DNA of 64,000 bases from Protula sp. h YS-2021 (taxonomy: Eukaryota; Annelida; Polychaeta; Sabellida; Serpulidae). Of the stretch, positions 46,116 to 57,043 are shown piece by piece. Positions within the stretch are counted from its first letter, which is position 1. Each line of letters begins with the position of its first letter. Both the position numbers and the translations under genes were made by a program. The notes under the pieces were generated by a model. It had not been told where the DNA came from. It was given only the letters and a program-made list of their open reading frames with translations, and made no database searches. The stretch lies in contig OX457031.1 of assembly GCA_949752745.1 (NCBI GenBank), positions 2,643,741-2,707,740 on the forward strand, read 5' to 3'.

Positions 46116-46469
46116 TTATGAGCCACCTTCTTGTCTACGAAGCCTTTTATCCACTTCTTTCACCTGCTTCTTCATCATTTTCCATTCAGGTATTGTCAGC
46201 AAAATTCCCTTTTTCGTCGGACGGTTTTTTCCAGTCCCCTCATCTCTGAGGTATTTGCGAATGTTTACCACACCTTCATTACTTTGTTTCATAATCTTGA
46301 TATACTTTCCATTGCCTAGAGAAAGCATTCCATCCCACGACTGTGGTGTTGGTACCGTCGTCTCCACTTTTAATTTCTTGATGGTATTGTCAGGATGTTT
46401 CACATTCATGTCTTTCACTGTATCAGCAAGAGTATCCATATCCGTTGTTGCAGATCTTTTCCGATTCAT
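46116..46469 (-). CDS. PC4/Sub1-like single-stranded DNA-binding protein
   Basis: 117 residues. Residues ~45-112 align along their full length with the PC4 C-terminal domain: LGNGKYIKIMKQSNEGVVNI, then RKYLRDEGTGKNRPTKKGI, then LLTIPEWKMMKKQVKEVD; the human domain has the same order (IGKMRYVSV, IREYW, PGRKGISL, EQWSQLKEQ). A basic/acidic N-terminal tail precedes it. PC4 binds ssDNA and melts promoters; here it may serve replication by the protein-primed polymerase or late transcription. Intact, next to the polymerase gene. Confidence 0.78.
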   Translation of the reverse strand: MNRKRSATTDMDTLADTVKDMNVKHPDNTIKKLKVETTVPTPQSWDGMLSLGNGKYIKIMKQSNEGVVNIRKYLRDEGTGKNRPTKKGILLTIPEWKMMKKQVKEVDKRLRRQEGGS

Positions 46470-46524
46470 GTTGACGCTTCAGTGTTCACACCTCAACTAA
46501 CTCTAAAGTTGAAGTGTCTCCCCC

Positions 46525-49500
46525 TTATATACTGTAATGCCCATGCGCCAAAGTGGAATAGCCATCACTCATCACATATCGCTTGTCATCAAAAGGAGAG
46601 AGAGCCACTTTCCTCAACTTCTCCGAGAAGATCTGGTGGTCATGACTTCGAATGATGTGCCCTGTGGTTATCGTTTGCGTTTGGTTGAACAAACTGTCTC
46701 TATACTGCTGATGTTTCATCCGTCTTTGACACGCGCGAGTGATACCTTTAGCCGTACGTTTTTCTTTCCCACCATATATCATACTATACATTTTCGGTCG
46801 AAGTCCAACAAACTCTTCAATGGGAATGCCCGCCGTCTCATCTTTCATTTTCCCAAGCACTTTCTTGTTCACGTTGGAATGCAGGAAATGATCTGGGGGA
46901 TAGTCACTTGTGTCGAACAAGTCGGCATCTTCCTGCATGTCTTTGTAGATATCTTCCGTTTCTATGTCATAACACAGACTGTCGGTGTCGCTGAACAAGA
47001 GTTTGGCGTCGGGATACTTACTCATGATGTAGTTGTAATGAAAGTGGAACATGAGCACTTTGCTGAGGTCGAGAATGGTGAAACCGACTTAATTGGGTTT
47101 ATCCAGAAGCAGATCCACTTTGCGCAAATGTACCGCGGTCAAATCTTCGTTGAAAATTCTAAATTTGTGGAAGGAAGGTTTGGCCACAAGTTTCTTGAAC
47201 CGCTTTTCCTGGTGAACAAGTTCCACATTCATACGTTTTCTGACATTGTCCATGGTTTTGCCAAACACAGAGTTGTTCATCAATTTGAAGAAGTCTTTCT
47301 CAAACGGGTTCTTGGCCAACTTTCTCTTTTCCGTGTTTAAGGAGATGTATTTTGCTAACCATTTGCTCTGTGCAAACATAATGGCACGATGCACCTTCGT
47401 GACTCCAATCCCAGTGAGACATATTGCTGTAAATTTCTATAATGAAGTACATATTTCTTCTTGTCACACAAGTTGGGAATGAGCTTTTCACTAGGCTTGC
47501 CTTTCATGTTTAGATCTTCCCGTAGTTTCTGACTATGCTCTGATAATTCTCCCACTTTCACACATTTCCGTTCTGGAGCCACTGGATAGTGATTATGATG
47601 ATCATGGATTGAATATGGGTATTCTAAATCCACTTCTAAAATGTAGCCAATCTCATCATCTTCATCCACATCCATAAAGTCAATGGATTCTGGCTCGCTC
47701 ACCCACATAAATCCACTTTCCGGCATGCTTTGCGACATGGCCCAGCCATACAAGTTGTTTGCATCCAGGTAAGCCAAGTAGTTGGTGGGTTTCCTGGGAT
47801 CGTAATCTGCTACGTAGGGGTTATTTGCTTTCGCATACTTGTGTGTGATGACAGATATTCCTCCACGTAGACCTTGTTCAACCATTTGGTACATATCAAT
47901 GTCATTGATCAATTCCAATTTCACCTTTGTCGCTTTCAACATGGCATCCCACGACAGTCCTGGCGCTGTATAGTAGTGAGCAGGATCCAATTCATACGTG
48001 TTGAGACATACGTGACGAAAGTTTTCAAACACGTCAGCCAGCAGCAACACATCTGATTTCAGGTATAGGTCATGGTATTCGCCAAATGTAGTACAGTTGA
48101 ATGTCTCCCACACCTTCTGCGCATGCGCATAATCCTCATCGCTAATGTCTTCTTCACTGAGTAGACTGTAAAACTTGTCCTTGGACGGCAGTTGTGTTTC
48201 AGCAAACTTGGATGGCTCGTCCACGTAATCATAAGGGTACACTCCCTTTCTCCACAGTAACTCTTGTTGGTCACTATCGTGAATGTGTGACGTCATGTTA
48301 TAAAAGTTATCTTTCCCTTCTGCTGCAAGGTTGGAAACCAACTTCTGTAGAGAAGTACTCATGAACTGATAACTGTCCGTAAATTTCAGATTGCTCATGG
48401 TGAATGCAATATATTTCTCAACAGTGTTGGGAATGACTGTAATCGTCTCATTTTTGAACTTTCCAATTTCTTCCATGATCAAATGGCTGTCATAGCCTCG
48501 TAAATTGTGGAAAAAGACAGGAACGATGAAAGAATCTTTCATATCCTGCTGATCCTTTCGAAATCGGAATTGCAAATTGCATTCACGATGTGCAGCTCCG
48601 CGGTATTTGCCATTGATATGGTCATGATCTCTCACACGATCTGCTCCTAGAGGCTCATGACAAATGTAACAATCTGTGGCGTTCTTATAATGCTCTTCAT
48701 CTTCATGAGTCATCACCATTTTCTTTGGCTGTAGCAAGCCATGCACAATACGATCACGCTCATTCACCATATGGTCTAAAAAGACTTTCACAGCATTATC
48801 TCCTCGATACACGACTGGAGCACGTGTATCATACTGGCTCACAACCACATAGGCGAAGCTGTTTGGACGATGATGTTGATACTTGTCTCCTTCATGCTTT
48901 TTCGTGAAACATTCAAAGTCTGCATAAATGACAAACGGCGCTCGCTGTTGTTTGGCTACATTCTTGAACTTGATGAAAGGTTTCTTGGGGAATGATAAAC
49001 GTTGTGCTCCATGCTTGCCACACACTTCACAATGCTTGTCTAACAGATCTTGTCGCCTAAACCCGTGAAGACAGTTGAAACAATAAAAAGCTGCAGCCTT
49101 ATGCTTTGATCGATAAGCCATAAGTTTGCTGAAATTCTTGATGAGGCAGTAATGTCTTGTCTTGTCATTGCTAATCAAAAGCAAGTTGATTTCTCTCACA
49201 CTGGTGTTTCGACTGAGTTGTATCGGAACAACTACATCATGTTCATATCCAAACACATTAATGGACACATCATTCTCCTTTTCAAACTTTGGAATGTCTG
49301 TAATCGGTGTGGGAAATGTCATGCCTTCTACCTTCAATTCGTTCTCAAATAGCTTGTATTGATGTACACGCTGTGGGTTATTGCTTGTTGAAGGGTGAAG
49401 ATGAGCCAATACAGACCATAAGAAGCACTTGTTGTCTTTATTCTGAATGTTTAACACGCCTTTTGTACTCTTTACTTTCTTGGGTAGTGGGATAAAACTG

Positions 49501-50201
49501 CTCGCTTCCAGTGGCGCTGACGTAGCTGTATGTACTTCAATGAATAATATGTTATCCAACACCCAGCCAGAACCTTGTCGCTCATGTTCATCAAACCTGG
49601 TAAACAATTCTTTATAGGCTTCTGGCAAGTCCTTCTCAATATCTGTTGGATTGTATGCTGCATATGTTGGACTACTGATGAAGGCATTAGCCACCTGTTC
49701 TACCATCACGCCTTCAACATTTGGTGTCATTTTCTTGAAGCGTGCATGTACCACAATGTACCATTTCATGCCATGGTTTAACGTTTCTAACAAATGTCTC
49801 TTGATTCGATTCTCTTGTTGTCGCATTTCAAGTAGCAAATCTGATCCATCCTCAGGCTCAAACCGTCTTTCCTGCGCGTTTTCACCAAGACTCACTCTTC
49901 TGCCTCTGCCTACTTGTCCTGTCTCTTTCTTTCTTTGTTCTTCATGAGACACATTTTCCATCTCAGCACATGCATGTGTCTCAAATGCATCCAAAGATGA
50001 AAATATCTTGGCGCATTTACAGCAGAGGACTGGATCAGGTCTTTCAACACCATCTTGTACGGTCTTTCGTCTCTTGGCTTCAATCTGCTCAACAAGCTCT
50101 TCATGAGCACGTTTCATCCTAGCTGGTTTGCATGTATGTGCCACGAACAATTCCAGAGATGGAAATGTCACATCGCAATCATGACAGTAGACTGTTGCCA
50201 T
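46525..50201 (-). pseudogene. Protein-primed family B DNA polymerase (pPolB), one frameshift and one nonsense codon
   Basis: Start at 50201 is preferred over an ATG at 50255 because a TATAAAAG at 50261-50268 places transcription start between them. The N-terminus has two Cys/His finger-like blocks (CHDCDVTF; CCKCAKIF) and later CFNCLHGF. Exonuclease motifs: YADFECF, HNLRGYDSH, YHDLYLKSD. Between them is an HNH/endonuclease VII-like zinc block (CYICHEPL ... RVRDHDHINGKYRGAAH). Polymerase motifs: YLDANNLYGWAM (A), MNNSVFGKTMDN (B), FSDTDSLCY (C), then KMYSMIYGGK. All catalytic residues are present. The frame shifts at about 47400 and a TAA occurs at 47089-47091 between motifs B and C; both breaks disable this copy as read. 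It would replicate the element using a terminal protein primer. Confidence 0.92.
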
Positions 50202-50251
50202 CGTTGTTGTTTCTTCAAATGCTAGAACTGAAATGAAGTAAAATACACGTT

Positions 50252-50268
50252 TCACTCTTCCTTTTATA
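50252..50268 (-). promoter_or_regulatory. Polymerase promoter (TATAAAAG)
   Basis: On the minus strand TATAAAAGGAAGAGTGA, identical over 17 bases to 36054-36070 at the other end. An AACTCAGCAGAATG site lies just upstream (50287-50300). Confidence 0.65.
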
Positions 50269-50561
50269 CCACTTCAATGGTGTGTTAACTCAGCAGAATG
50301 TATCACTAGTTGACTAGTTGACATGTTTCACTCATGCTTTTATGCTACTTCCATGTAATCAAAATATGGTGTGTAACTTTTCAAACTTGCTCAAAAATGT
50401 TAAAATTGCTGACTCAGCAGAATTTTACTTGTGTATATGAATGTCTCACTTACAGTTGTGAAGTTATACAGCTGTAAAGCAGAGACATCTAGCGGTGAAG
50501 TTAAATGGTCTGCCAAATGGTATTCATCCGCCAACTAGACCTGAAATGTGATAAAATGTAT

Positions 50562-50665
<104 letters not shown>

Positions 50666-50729
50666 ACATGTTTTGCTTCATTTCATAATATAGGATGGCC
50701 CTTAAAAGGGCCCGAAATATTTTAGTATA

Positions 50730-51059
50730 TCAGCAAGTTGGATTCCTGCAGCGGCATTTGTACTTGTAGTACTCCTGCATCGTAAATGGTCTTCCCGCGC
50801 ACTTGAACGGAAGGCTGTCGCAATAGCTCTTCAGCTTCAGAGTCATACCACACCACCAGCAGTCATTACATATTGGTCCTGGCCCAGGTAGCGTCGTCGC
50901 AAACTTGTACCAGAGCAGACCACCGCAGGTTTTACAGCAAAAGCGCTGCGGTGCGTTGTGGTGCACCGGGCAGTTGTGTGACTGTCCTTCATATTCCAAC
51001 CTCACGCAGCACTTGTAGCATTGTATGGTCACTTTCTTAGTAGCTGATGTGTTGTCCAT
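50730..51059 (-). CDS. Cys-rich zinc-ribbon-like protein encoded in the TIR (right copy)
   Basis: 109 residues, nearly identical to the left-TIR protein at 35292; by eye it differs in TLKLKSYCDSLPF versus TLKMKSYCDSHPF. Same TATA and cagacatcgt repeats upstream. Two intact copies suggest the TIRs have been kept alike by gene conversion or by the replication mechanism. Confidence 0.7.
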   Translation of the reverse strand: MDNTSATKKVTIQCYKCCVRLEYEGQSHNCPVHHNAPQRFCCKTCGGLLWYKFATTLPGPGPICNDCWWCGMTLKLKSYCDSLPFKCAGRPFTMQEYYKYKCRCRNPTC

Positions 51060-51629
51060 GATGTGTCTGACGATGTCTGACGATGTCTGACGATGTCTGA
51101 GCCTCGAGTCACTACACTTATATACGATTTTATCATGCTGAATCGACGATTTCATCATGCTGATTCAGCACAATTTTTGCTCTCCTGTGGGGGGGGGGGG
51201 GGTCGGTACATAGTATATCCTAGGGGGGGGTCGGTACATAGTACGTCCTAGTGGGGGTCGGTACATAGTATATCCTAGGGGGGGGTCGGTACATAGTATG
51301 TCCTAGGGGGGGGGGTCGGTACATAGTATATCCTAGGGGGGGTCGGTACATAGTATGTCCTAGGGGGGGGGGGGGGTCGGTACATAGTATGTCCTAGGGG
51401 GGTCCTCACTTTGTTATCAGGGTTATGGCTACGTCTATGGCTTCGCCTATGGCTTCGCCTATGACGTCACGTTAACCATGCTTCGTTGCCATCACAACAA
51501 TACGTTGCCATGACGACGCCTATCACCTCACTTCCGGTCCAGACAGCACTTCCGGTCCAGACGCTATGACGTCACTTCCAGACAGTATGACGTCATAAAG
51601 TGTGGTAGAAACCCCCTTTTCACCCTACT

Positions 51630-51635
51630 GATACG
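51630..51635. repeat. Polinton target-site duplication (right)
   Basis: GATACG, the same as 34796-34801. Confidence 0.95.
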
Positions 51636-51799
51636 TATCCAGCACAGACCATCTGTTTTTAAAACGCATAACAAATCTGAGTCTGAGATGTGGGCTCTCT
51701 AAACACGTCATAGCGTTTTCTCATAAAAGTGCAGTTCCGTTTTATGCTTCATAAGCAGTTTTAGCCAAAAGATATGTACTGTTTTTATCACCATTATGT

Positions 51800-52600
51800 G
51801 CACGGTGTGGACACAAAACACACCATAGAGTTTCATCCAGGTAAGTGTACAGTTTCTCAAACCTGTTATTGCCATCTAACCCCCGACCTCCCCTCAAACC
51901 TGGTATTATCGTCCGAGTCCCCTCCCTACATGATGTATGAATGATAGAGTTTCATTGTAAAAAAAAAACAAAGGATAAGTACTGCTTTTTATCACCGTTA
52001 TATGCAAGGTATGAAAACAAAACAAAGCACATCATAGAGTTTCATCCAGGTAAATGTACAGTTTCTCATACCTGTTATAGTCATCCGATCCCCTCCCCTC
52101 AAAACTGGTATTATCGACCGATGACTGATGATGTCATAGATGGGCATGATGTAAGACGAGCATAACTTTAAAACTATTTGGCCGATTTTAATCATGTTTT
52201 CAGCAAAGTATTCAGTAAAACTTTAAGTTGATTCATTAATGATATCCACCCTTCAAACCTATTACTGTTGCCACCCACGTAATCGATGACGTCATAGATG
52301 GGTATGATGTAAGACGAGCATAACTTTAAAACAATTGGGCCGATTTTAACCATGTTTACAGCAAAATATTCAATAAAATTTTAAGTTGTTTTTATTAATG
52401 ATATCCACTTCTTTGAAACCTATTATTATCATCCCTCAAACCTATTATTATCGTCCCCCCCCCCACGTAATCGATGACGTCATAGATGGGCATGATGTAA
52501 GACGAGCATAACTTTAAACGAGCATAACTTTAAAATTATTCGATTGATTTTAACCATGTTTTCAGCAAGTATTCAATAAGACTTTAACTTTTTTATTGGT
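51800..52600. repeat. Diverged ~160-190-bp tandem repeat
   Basis: The block atgacgtcatagatgggcat, then gatgtaagacgagcataac, occurs at about 52128, 52286 and 52473 with a following gccgattttaa.catgtttacagcaa stretch; earlier partial copies (tagagtttcatccaggtaa) lie at 51828 and 52035. No coding capacity. Confidence 0.75.
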
Positions 52601-52730
52601 GGCCTTCACAAAAAGAATCTGAGTCAGAATGCGCCTTTGAGTCAGCATGTACGCATGTATGTGCCCGTGTGTGTGAGATTTCTAAAAAGCGTCATAACGT
52701 TTCGTCTTAGCTGAGCGCGCGCCCGTGCCA

Positions 52731-52785
52731 ATGACGTCATCATGACGTTATAATGACGTCATAATGACATCATAATGACGTCATA
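52731..52785. repeat. Short array of TGACGTCA-like palindromes
   Basis: About five to six copies of a ~11-bp unit atgacgtcata/atgacatcata. TGACGTCA is the CRE/ATF consensus. It may be regulatory or just a simple repeat. Confidence 0.6.
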
Positions 52786-52882
52786 CTAACGTAAGACTCT
52801 CCTAAGCAGCATAACCCTAACCCTAAGTCACCTGTCAATCATTGTGACTTCATCAGTCACGTGACCTATCAATCATCAAGGG

Positions 52883-53335
52883 GGTCAGGTGGCCGAGCGG
52901 TCTAAGGTGCTCGTCTAGCCAGGCAACTATGATCTCGAGGTCGTGAGTTCGAGCCCGGCTTGCGGCAGAGTTCGTAGTTTTACACATGACAAAGTGTCAG
53001 GCCTCCTAGGGCTCACCAACAGACCATGCATGTAATGATTACCAATGGGCAAATCGATAGCTGTATTTATAATGTGTTTATAAGTTATTTGTCTGTCATA
53101 CACTGTAAATGTACCAACAGTGCAATGGCCATATAGGGTTAGGTTATGTATATTCTATAATATATTGTGTAGTGTTAAAATGCCCAGTAGCAATTGCATA
53201 TATGGTTTGTCTAATAATAATGATTGGTTTAATACGTAGTATATTTGGACATTGTAAACTCTAGGCTAATAGATTATGTGAAGCGCTTTGGAATAAAGCG
53301 CTATATAAAAACCAGCTATTATTATTATTATTATT

Positions 53336-53374
<39 letters not shown>

Positions 53375-53375
53375 C
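52883..53375 (+). mobile_element. tRNA-derived SINE with (ATT)n tail
   Basis: The head resembles a class II tRNA: gtcaggtggccgagcggtct with A box at ~52889, and gagttcgagcccggc with B box at ~52947. The body ends with gcgctttggaataaagcgct, a hairpin, then atataaaaacc and (ATT)n. Such tails are shared with the LINE that mobilises them. Confidence 0.85.
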
Positions 53376-53431
53376 ATATGACTCTAACCCTAACCCTATA
53401 TAATGAATGTTTTCCCGAACATTAACCTTAC

Positions 53432-53510
53432 GCCTCGAGTAGCTCACCTGATAGAGCATGGGCTCGTGGGCGGAAGATTGGTGTTCGATCGCACCCTCGG
53501 GCAACACTTT
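53432..53510 (+). mobile_element. tRNA-like SINE head
   Basis: agtagctcacctgatagagc (A box) and tgttcgatcgcacc (B box) are in tRNA spacing; stems are imperfect. A closely similar head lies at 55757-55832. Confidence 0.55.
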
Positions 53511-53519
53511 CACCATCTG

Positions 53520-53660
53520 TCTCTCATACTTCAATGTGAGGACCCCCCAGGTCTTCCATGTGGGGACCCCCGGGGTCCTGCATGTGAAGTCTTCCACAAT
53601 CTGTCTATCATGTGAGGACCCCCATCCCTGGGTCCTCCATGTGAGGACCCCCCTAGGACG
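53520..53660. repeat. Short repeat with gaggaccccc units
   Basis: Several units of type tgtgaggacccccc..ggtcctccatg with ~45-bp spacing, alternately mutated. Confidence 0.55.
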
Positions 53661-53934
53661 TGATTCAGCAGCCTTTAAGAGCACATTGTGTACGCCCAAG
53701 TGTTCCATTCTTACTGTGGCTGTTGTTGGATGCACATCGAAAAAAAAGGAAGTGAAAACATTTGCTCTTGCTTTTGTTGGACACACATGGACAGGAAGTG
53801 AAAGATTGGCTGTTCTTGGAATACACATAGGAGACGAAGTGAAAGATTGGCTGGGAACACATAGAAAGTAAGTGAAAGATTGACTAGAATACACATGGAG
53901 ACGAAGTGGCAAGTGACTTTTTTTCTTTTTTTTG

Positions 53935-54055
53935 TGACTATGTAACATCATGCGACATATGTGACTCTGTGACATTATGTGACATCATAAGACATTATGT
54001 GACTCTGTGACATCATGTGACATTATGTGACTGTGTGAAATTATGTGACTCTGTG
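53935..54055. repeat. GTGACATTAT-type simple repeat (left part)
   Basis: Units gtgacatcat / gtgacattat / gtgactctgt. The same repeat resumes at 55561-55690, so the element between was inserted into it. Confidence 0.85.
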
Positions 54056-55560
54056 CCCAGTTAGCACCCCCACATATAGCCCACGTCGGCTATACGTGGG
54101 ACATCCCGTGTTCCCACGCCGACAATACGTGTGCTTTTCGTGGGTTGTCCCATGTAGTTACGTGGGCGCTTGACGATTTTGAAACACGTTCCGACGTATA
54201 CCCCACGTGGACTGTCCGACGTTGGCTATACATAGGCTACCCCACGCTGGCAATGCATGGAACAGCCTGCGTATAGCCAATGTAGGTTTTAGGTTGGACG
54301 TCCCACGAAATTACGTGGGCGTTTGGCGATTTTGAAACACGTTCCGACATATAGCCCAAGTGGGCTGTCCCACGTTGGCTATGCTTGGAACAGCCAACGT
54401 CCCAAAATAAATTTACAACAATTCGTACCATGCCATTTAACATCTCGCCTGACCATTACTTTAACCATAGGCCATTAATCTTTCAACCTACACCACAACC
54501 CACCATTCTGATTTTGTTAAGCAACTGACGAATCGTGCTTACCTGGGTTTGAACCGGAAACCTCTAGCATCCTACGCGTCGACCTTACCTCTACGCCACG
54601 GGGGATCCATGTAATGATCAATGTTATTCTTCCCCCAAAAACTTCGCGTCCTCAGCAGTTTATTTTTACATTGGCAATTTTGTTAACTGTTTACTGTTAT
54701 ATTTATTTGTTTAACAAAAATCGTTGTGTCCTGCTTTTATACTGGGTATTTGCTTATATGGAATATCATTTAGATATCCTGATATAATAAAATATTCAAA
54801 ATCAAATGAATGATGTCTAAATTGAACATTAGATTTTGCTGTTATATATTTAAATTATAAATAGTATATTACATTTTTCAAAAAAATGGTATTTAGTTTA
54901 TATAGTTTTCCATGACCGTCCAAAACACAACATCCAATAATATTGATTTTTCATAATGCTCCAATGCAAAACATTGGGTATACGTGGGAGTAAGAGGGAT
55001 CATCCGACAGTGGGACATCCCACATAATGCCCACTAGAAGCCTACTTTGGACAGCCGACGTGGGCTACACGTGAGCTGTCCCACGAAAGCTATACGTGGA
55101 AGTAAGAGGGGGCGTCCGATAGTGGGACACCCACGTAATGTCCGCTTGAAGCTGACGTATGACAGCCGACGTGGGCTACACGTGGGCTGTCCCAGGAAGG
55201 TTATACGTAGCAGTAAGAGGAGGCGTGCGACAGTGGGACATCCCACATTATGCCCACTTGAAGCCAACGTATGACAGCCGACGTGGGCTACACGTGGGCT
55301 GTCCCACGCAGGGTACACCATGGGACATCCCTCTTGATGCCGACGTATAGCCGATGTTGGCTGTACCACTTGGGCTATACGTGGGCTGTCCCATGTCGGC
55401 TATACGTAGGCATTAGGTGGGACAAAGTGTAACTGGGACATCCCACATATCTGTAGCTCACGTGTATCCGATGTAGGACGTCCCACGTCCCACATCCCAC
55501 ATAAGGCCAACAAATTGCCAACGTCAGCTATACGTGGGAGGAAATCTTGTGCTAGCTGGG
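54056..55560. mobile_element. Non-autonomous DNA element with short TIRs and many internal CCCACGTATAGCC-like repeats
   Basis: Termini are CCCAGTTAGCACC (left) and, inverted, CCCAGCTAGCACA (right). The 1505-bp interior is filled with short direct and inverted copies of motifs such as gccgacgtgggctacacgtg and ctatacgtgggctgtccca. Flanks read ctgtg | tgaca, consistent with a 2-bp TG duplication in a GTGACATTAT repeat. No transposase is encoded. A tRNA-like block (54536-54606, minus) lies inside. I do not recognise the superfamily. Confidence 0.65.
54536..54606 (-). mobile_element. tRNA-like sequence, SINE head
   Basis: On the minus strand cgtggcgtagaggtaagg resembles an A box region and ggttcaaacccagg a B box. 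The anticodon stem is weak, so a working tRNA is unlikely. Confidence 0.45.
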
Positions 55561-55690
55561 TGACATCATGTGACATTATGTGACATTATGTGACATTATG
55601 TGACATTATGTGACTCTGCGACATTATGTGACATCATGTGACACTATGTGACTATGTGACATCATATGGCTATATGACTATGTGAGGACT
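55561..55690. repeat. GTGACATTAT-type simple repeat (right part)
   Basis: Continuation of the repeat at 53935-54055, with tgacattatg units. Confidence 0.85.
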
Positions 55691-55756
55691 ATGTAAGGGC
55701 TATGTGAGCATAATTAGTCTAACTATGTCTGTAATTATCAGATCGTTCAATAGACC

Positions 55757-55832
55757 AGCCCTGTTAGCTCACTTGGTAGAGCATGGGACTCGTGAGCGGA
55801 AGATTGGTGGTTCGATCCCACCTATGGGCAAA
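55757..55832 (+). mobile_element. tRNA-like SINE head
   Basis: gttagctcacttggtagagc and ggtggttcgatcccacc form good D and T arms, but the acceptor stem pairs at only four positions and the anticodon arm does not fold. A (GTTT)n-like tail follows. A tRNA gene is thus rejected. Confidence 0.55.
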
Positions 55833-55999
55833 CATAAATTTTGTTTGTTTTTTGTTTGTTTTTTAACATAGTACCCATATTTCTGTGCCTATTTTCACTG
55901 ATAACATTTAATTAGTCATATTTCAATGGTTCCAATAATGGTAACCACTCACACTCACAGCGTAGAAATAAGTACATAAAAGACCTCAGAGCGTGGGAA

Positions 56000-56112
56000 C
56001 GATCAATAAATTTGAGAACATCAAAGGTTTAGACCGTATGAACGATCGATAAATTTGAGAGTGTAAGACTTCGGAGCGTGGGAAAGATCGATAAATTTGA
56101 GAATGATTGGGA
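56000..56112. repeat. ~54-bp tandem repeat (three copies)
   Basis: Units of type agcgtgggaacgatc.ataaatttgaga at about 55991, 56033 and 56077. Confidence 0.7.
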
Positions 56113-56114
56113 TT

Positions 56115-56590
56115 TTTTCCATGCTAAGTCTAATGTTATGTTTTATCTTATAGTAGTGGGAAAATGGTGGTTCTAACGCACATTTAACAAATGTAGATTT
56201 TGGAAAACACGTGATGCATAAAATGAGTTTTAGCATTTTACCATGCTACTAATTCAAATGTTTTGAAGTCATAGTAGGGGAAAAACGATGCTTCTAGACC
56301 AACTTTAACAAATTTAGTTTTTGACAATATATGATGTATAAAATAGGTTTGAACATTTTAGCATGCTACTTATTCGAATGCTCTGAAGTCATAGTGGTGG
56401 GAAATCAGGGTTCTTAACCAACTTTAACAAATTTAGTTTTTGAAAGCATATGATGTATAAAATAAGTTTTAACATTTTAGCATGCTACTTATTCGAATAC
56501 TCTGAAGTCATAGTAGGGGAAAATGATGCTTCTAAACCAAATTTAACAAAGATAGTTTTGTAAACATATTCTGCCATGGTACGTTGGAAA
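56115..56590. repeat. ~120-bp tandem repeat (about four copies)
   Basis: tttagcatgctacttattcg and ctctgaagtcatagtagggg recur near 56240, 56359 and 56477, with tttaacaaatttagtttttg in each unit and a diverged first copy near 56130. Confidence 0.85.
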
Positions 56591-56799
56591 ATATGAGATT
56601 TTTGCACGTTTACACGTTTCAGACGATTCTACCACTTAGTTGGTTGATTGTTGGAAAATGGGAATTGAAAATGTTCCTAGTTATGTAGGAAGACAGCGCC
56701 CATTCAAACATGTCTCAAAAGACATGTTCGAATGGCAAGCCCATTCAAAAGATGTGTTCGAATTATTTTTGGAACATATGATGTCATGGTATTGTCCAA

Positions 56800-56990
56800 C
56801 AATTTTTTGAACAAGTTCAACAATTGTTCAGCAAATTGTTCAACAAGTTGTTCAGCATGTTAAACATGTTGAACATGTTTTTCAACATATTCAACATGTT
56901 CAGCATGTTCAACATGTTCAACATGTTGTTCAACATGTTCAACATGTTGTTGGATAAGTTGAACATGTTCAACAAGTTGTTGTATAGAAA
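56800..56990. repeat. Array of GTTCAACATGTT palindromic units
   Basis: About fifteen copies of the 9-12-base word gttcaacat/gttcaacaagtt, many forming the palindrome AACATGTT or GTTCAACATGTTGAAC. It ends ~55 bases before the ATG of the zinc-finger gene at 57044. Hydrophobic Leu-Asn-Met frames here are repeat artefacts. Confidence 0.85.
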
Positions 56991-57043
56991 GCTATGTTTA
57001 AAGACTTTCTCATCATTTGAATAGTGTAGGTTGAATCGAAAGG

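Noticed and set aside
52810..52830. Interstitial telomere (ccctaaccctaa)
   Set aside because: Only two units here and two near 53386; too short to claim a telomeric origin.
55757..55832. Functional tRNA gene
   Set aside because: D and T arms are good but the acceptor and anticodon stems do not pair; a related head at 53432 supports a SINE origin.
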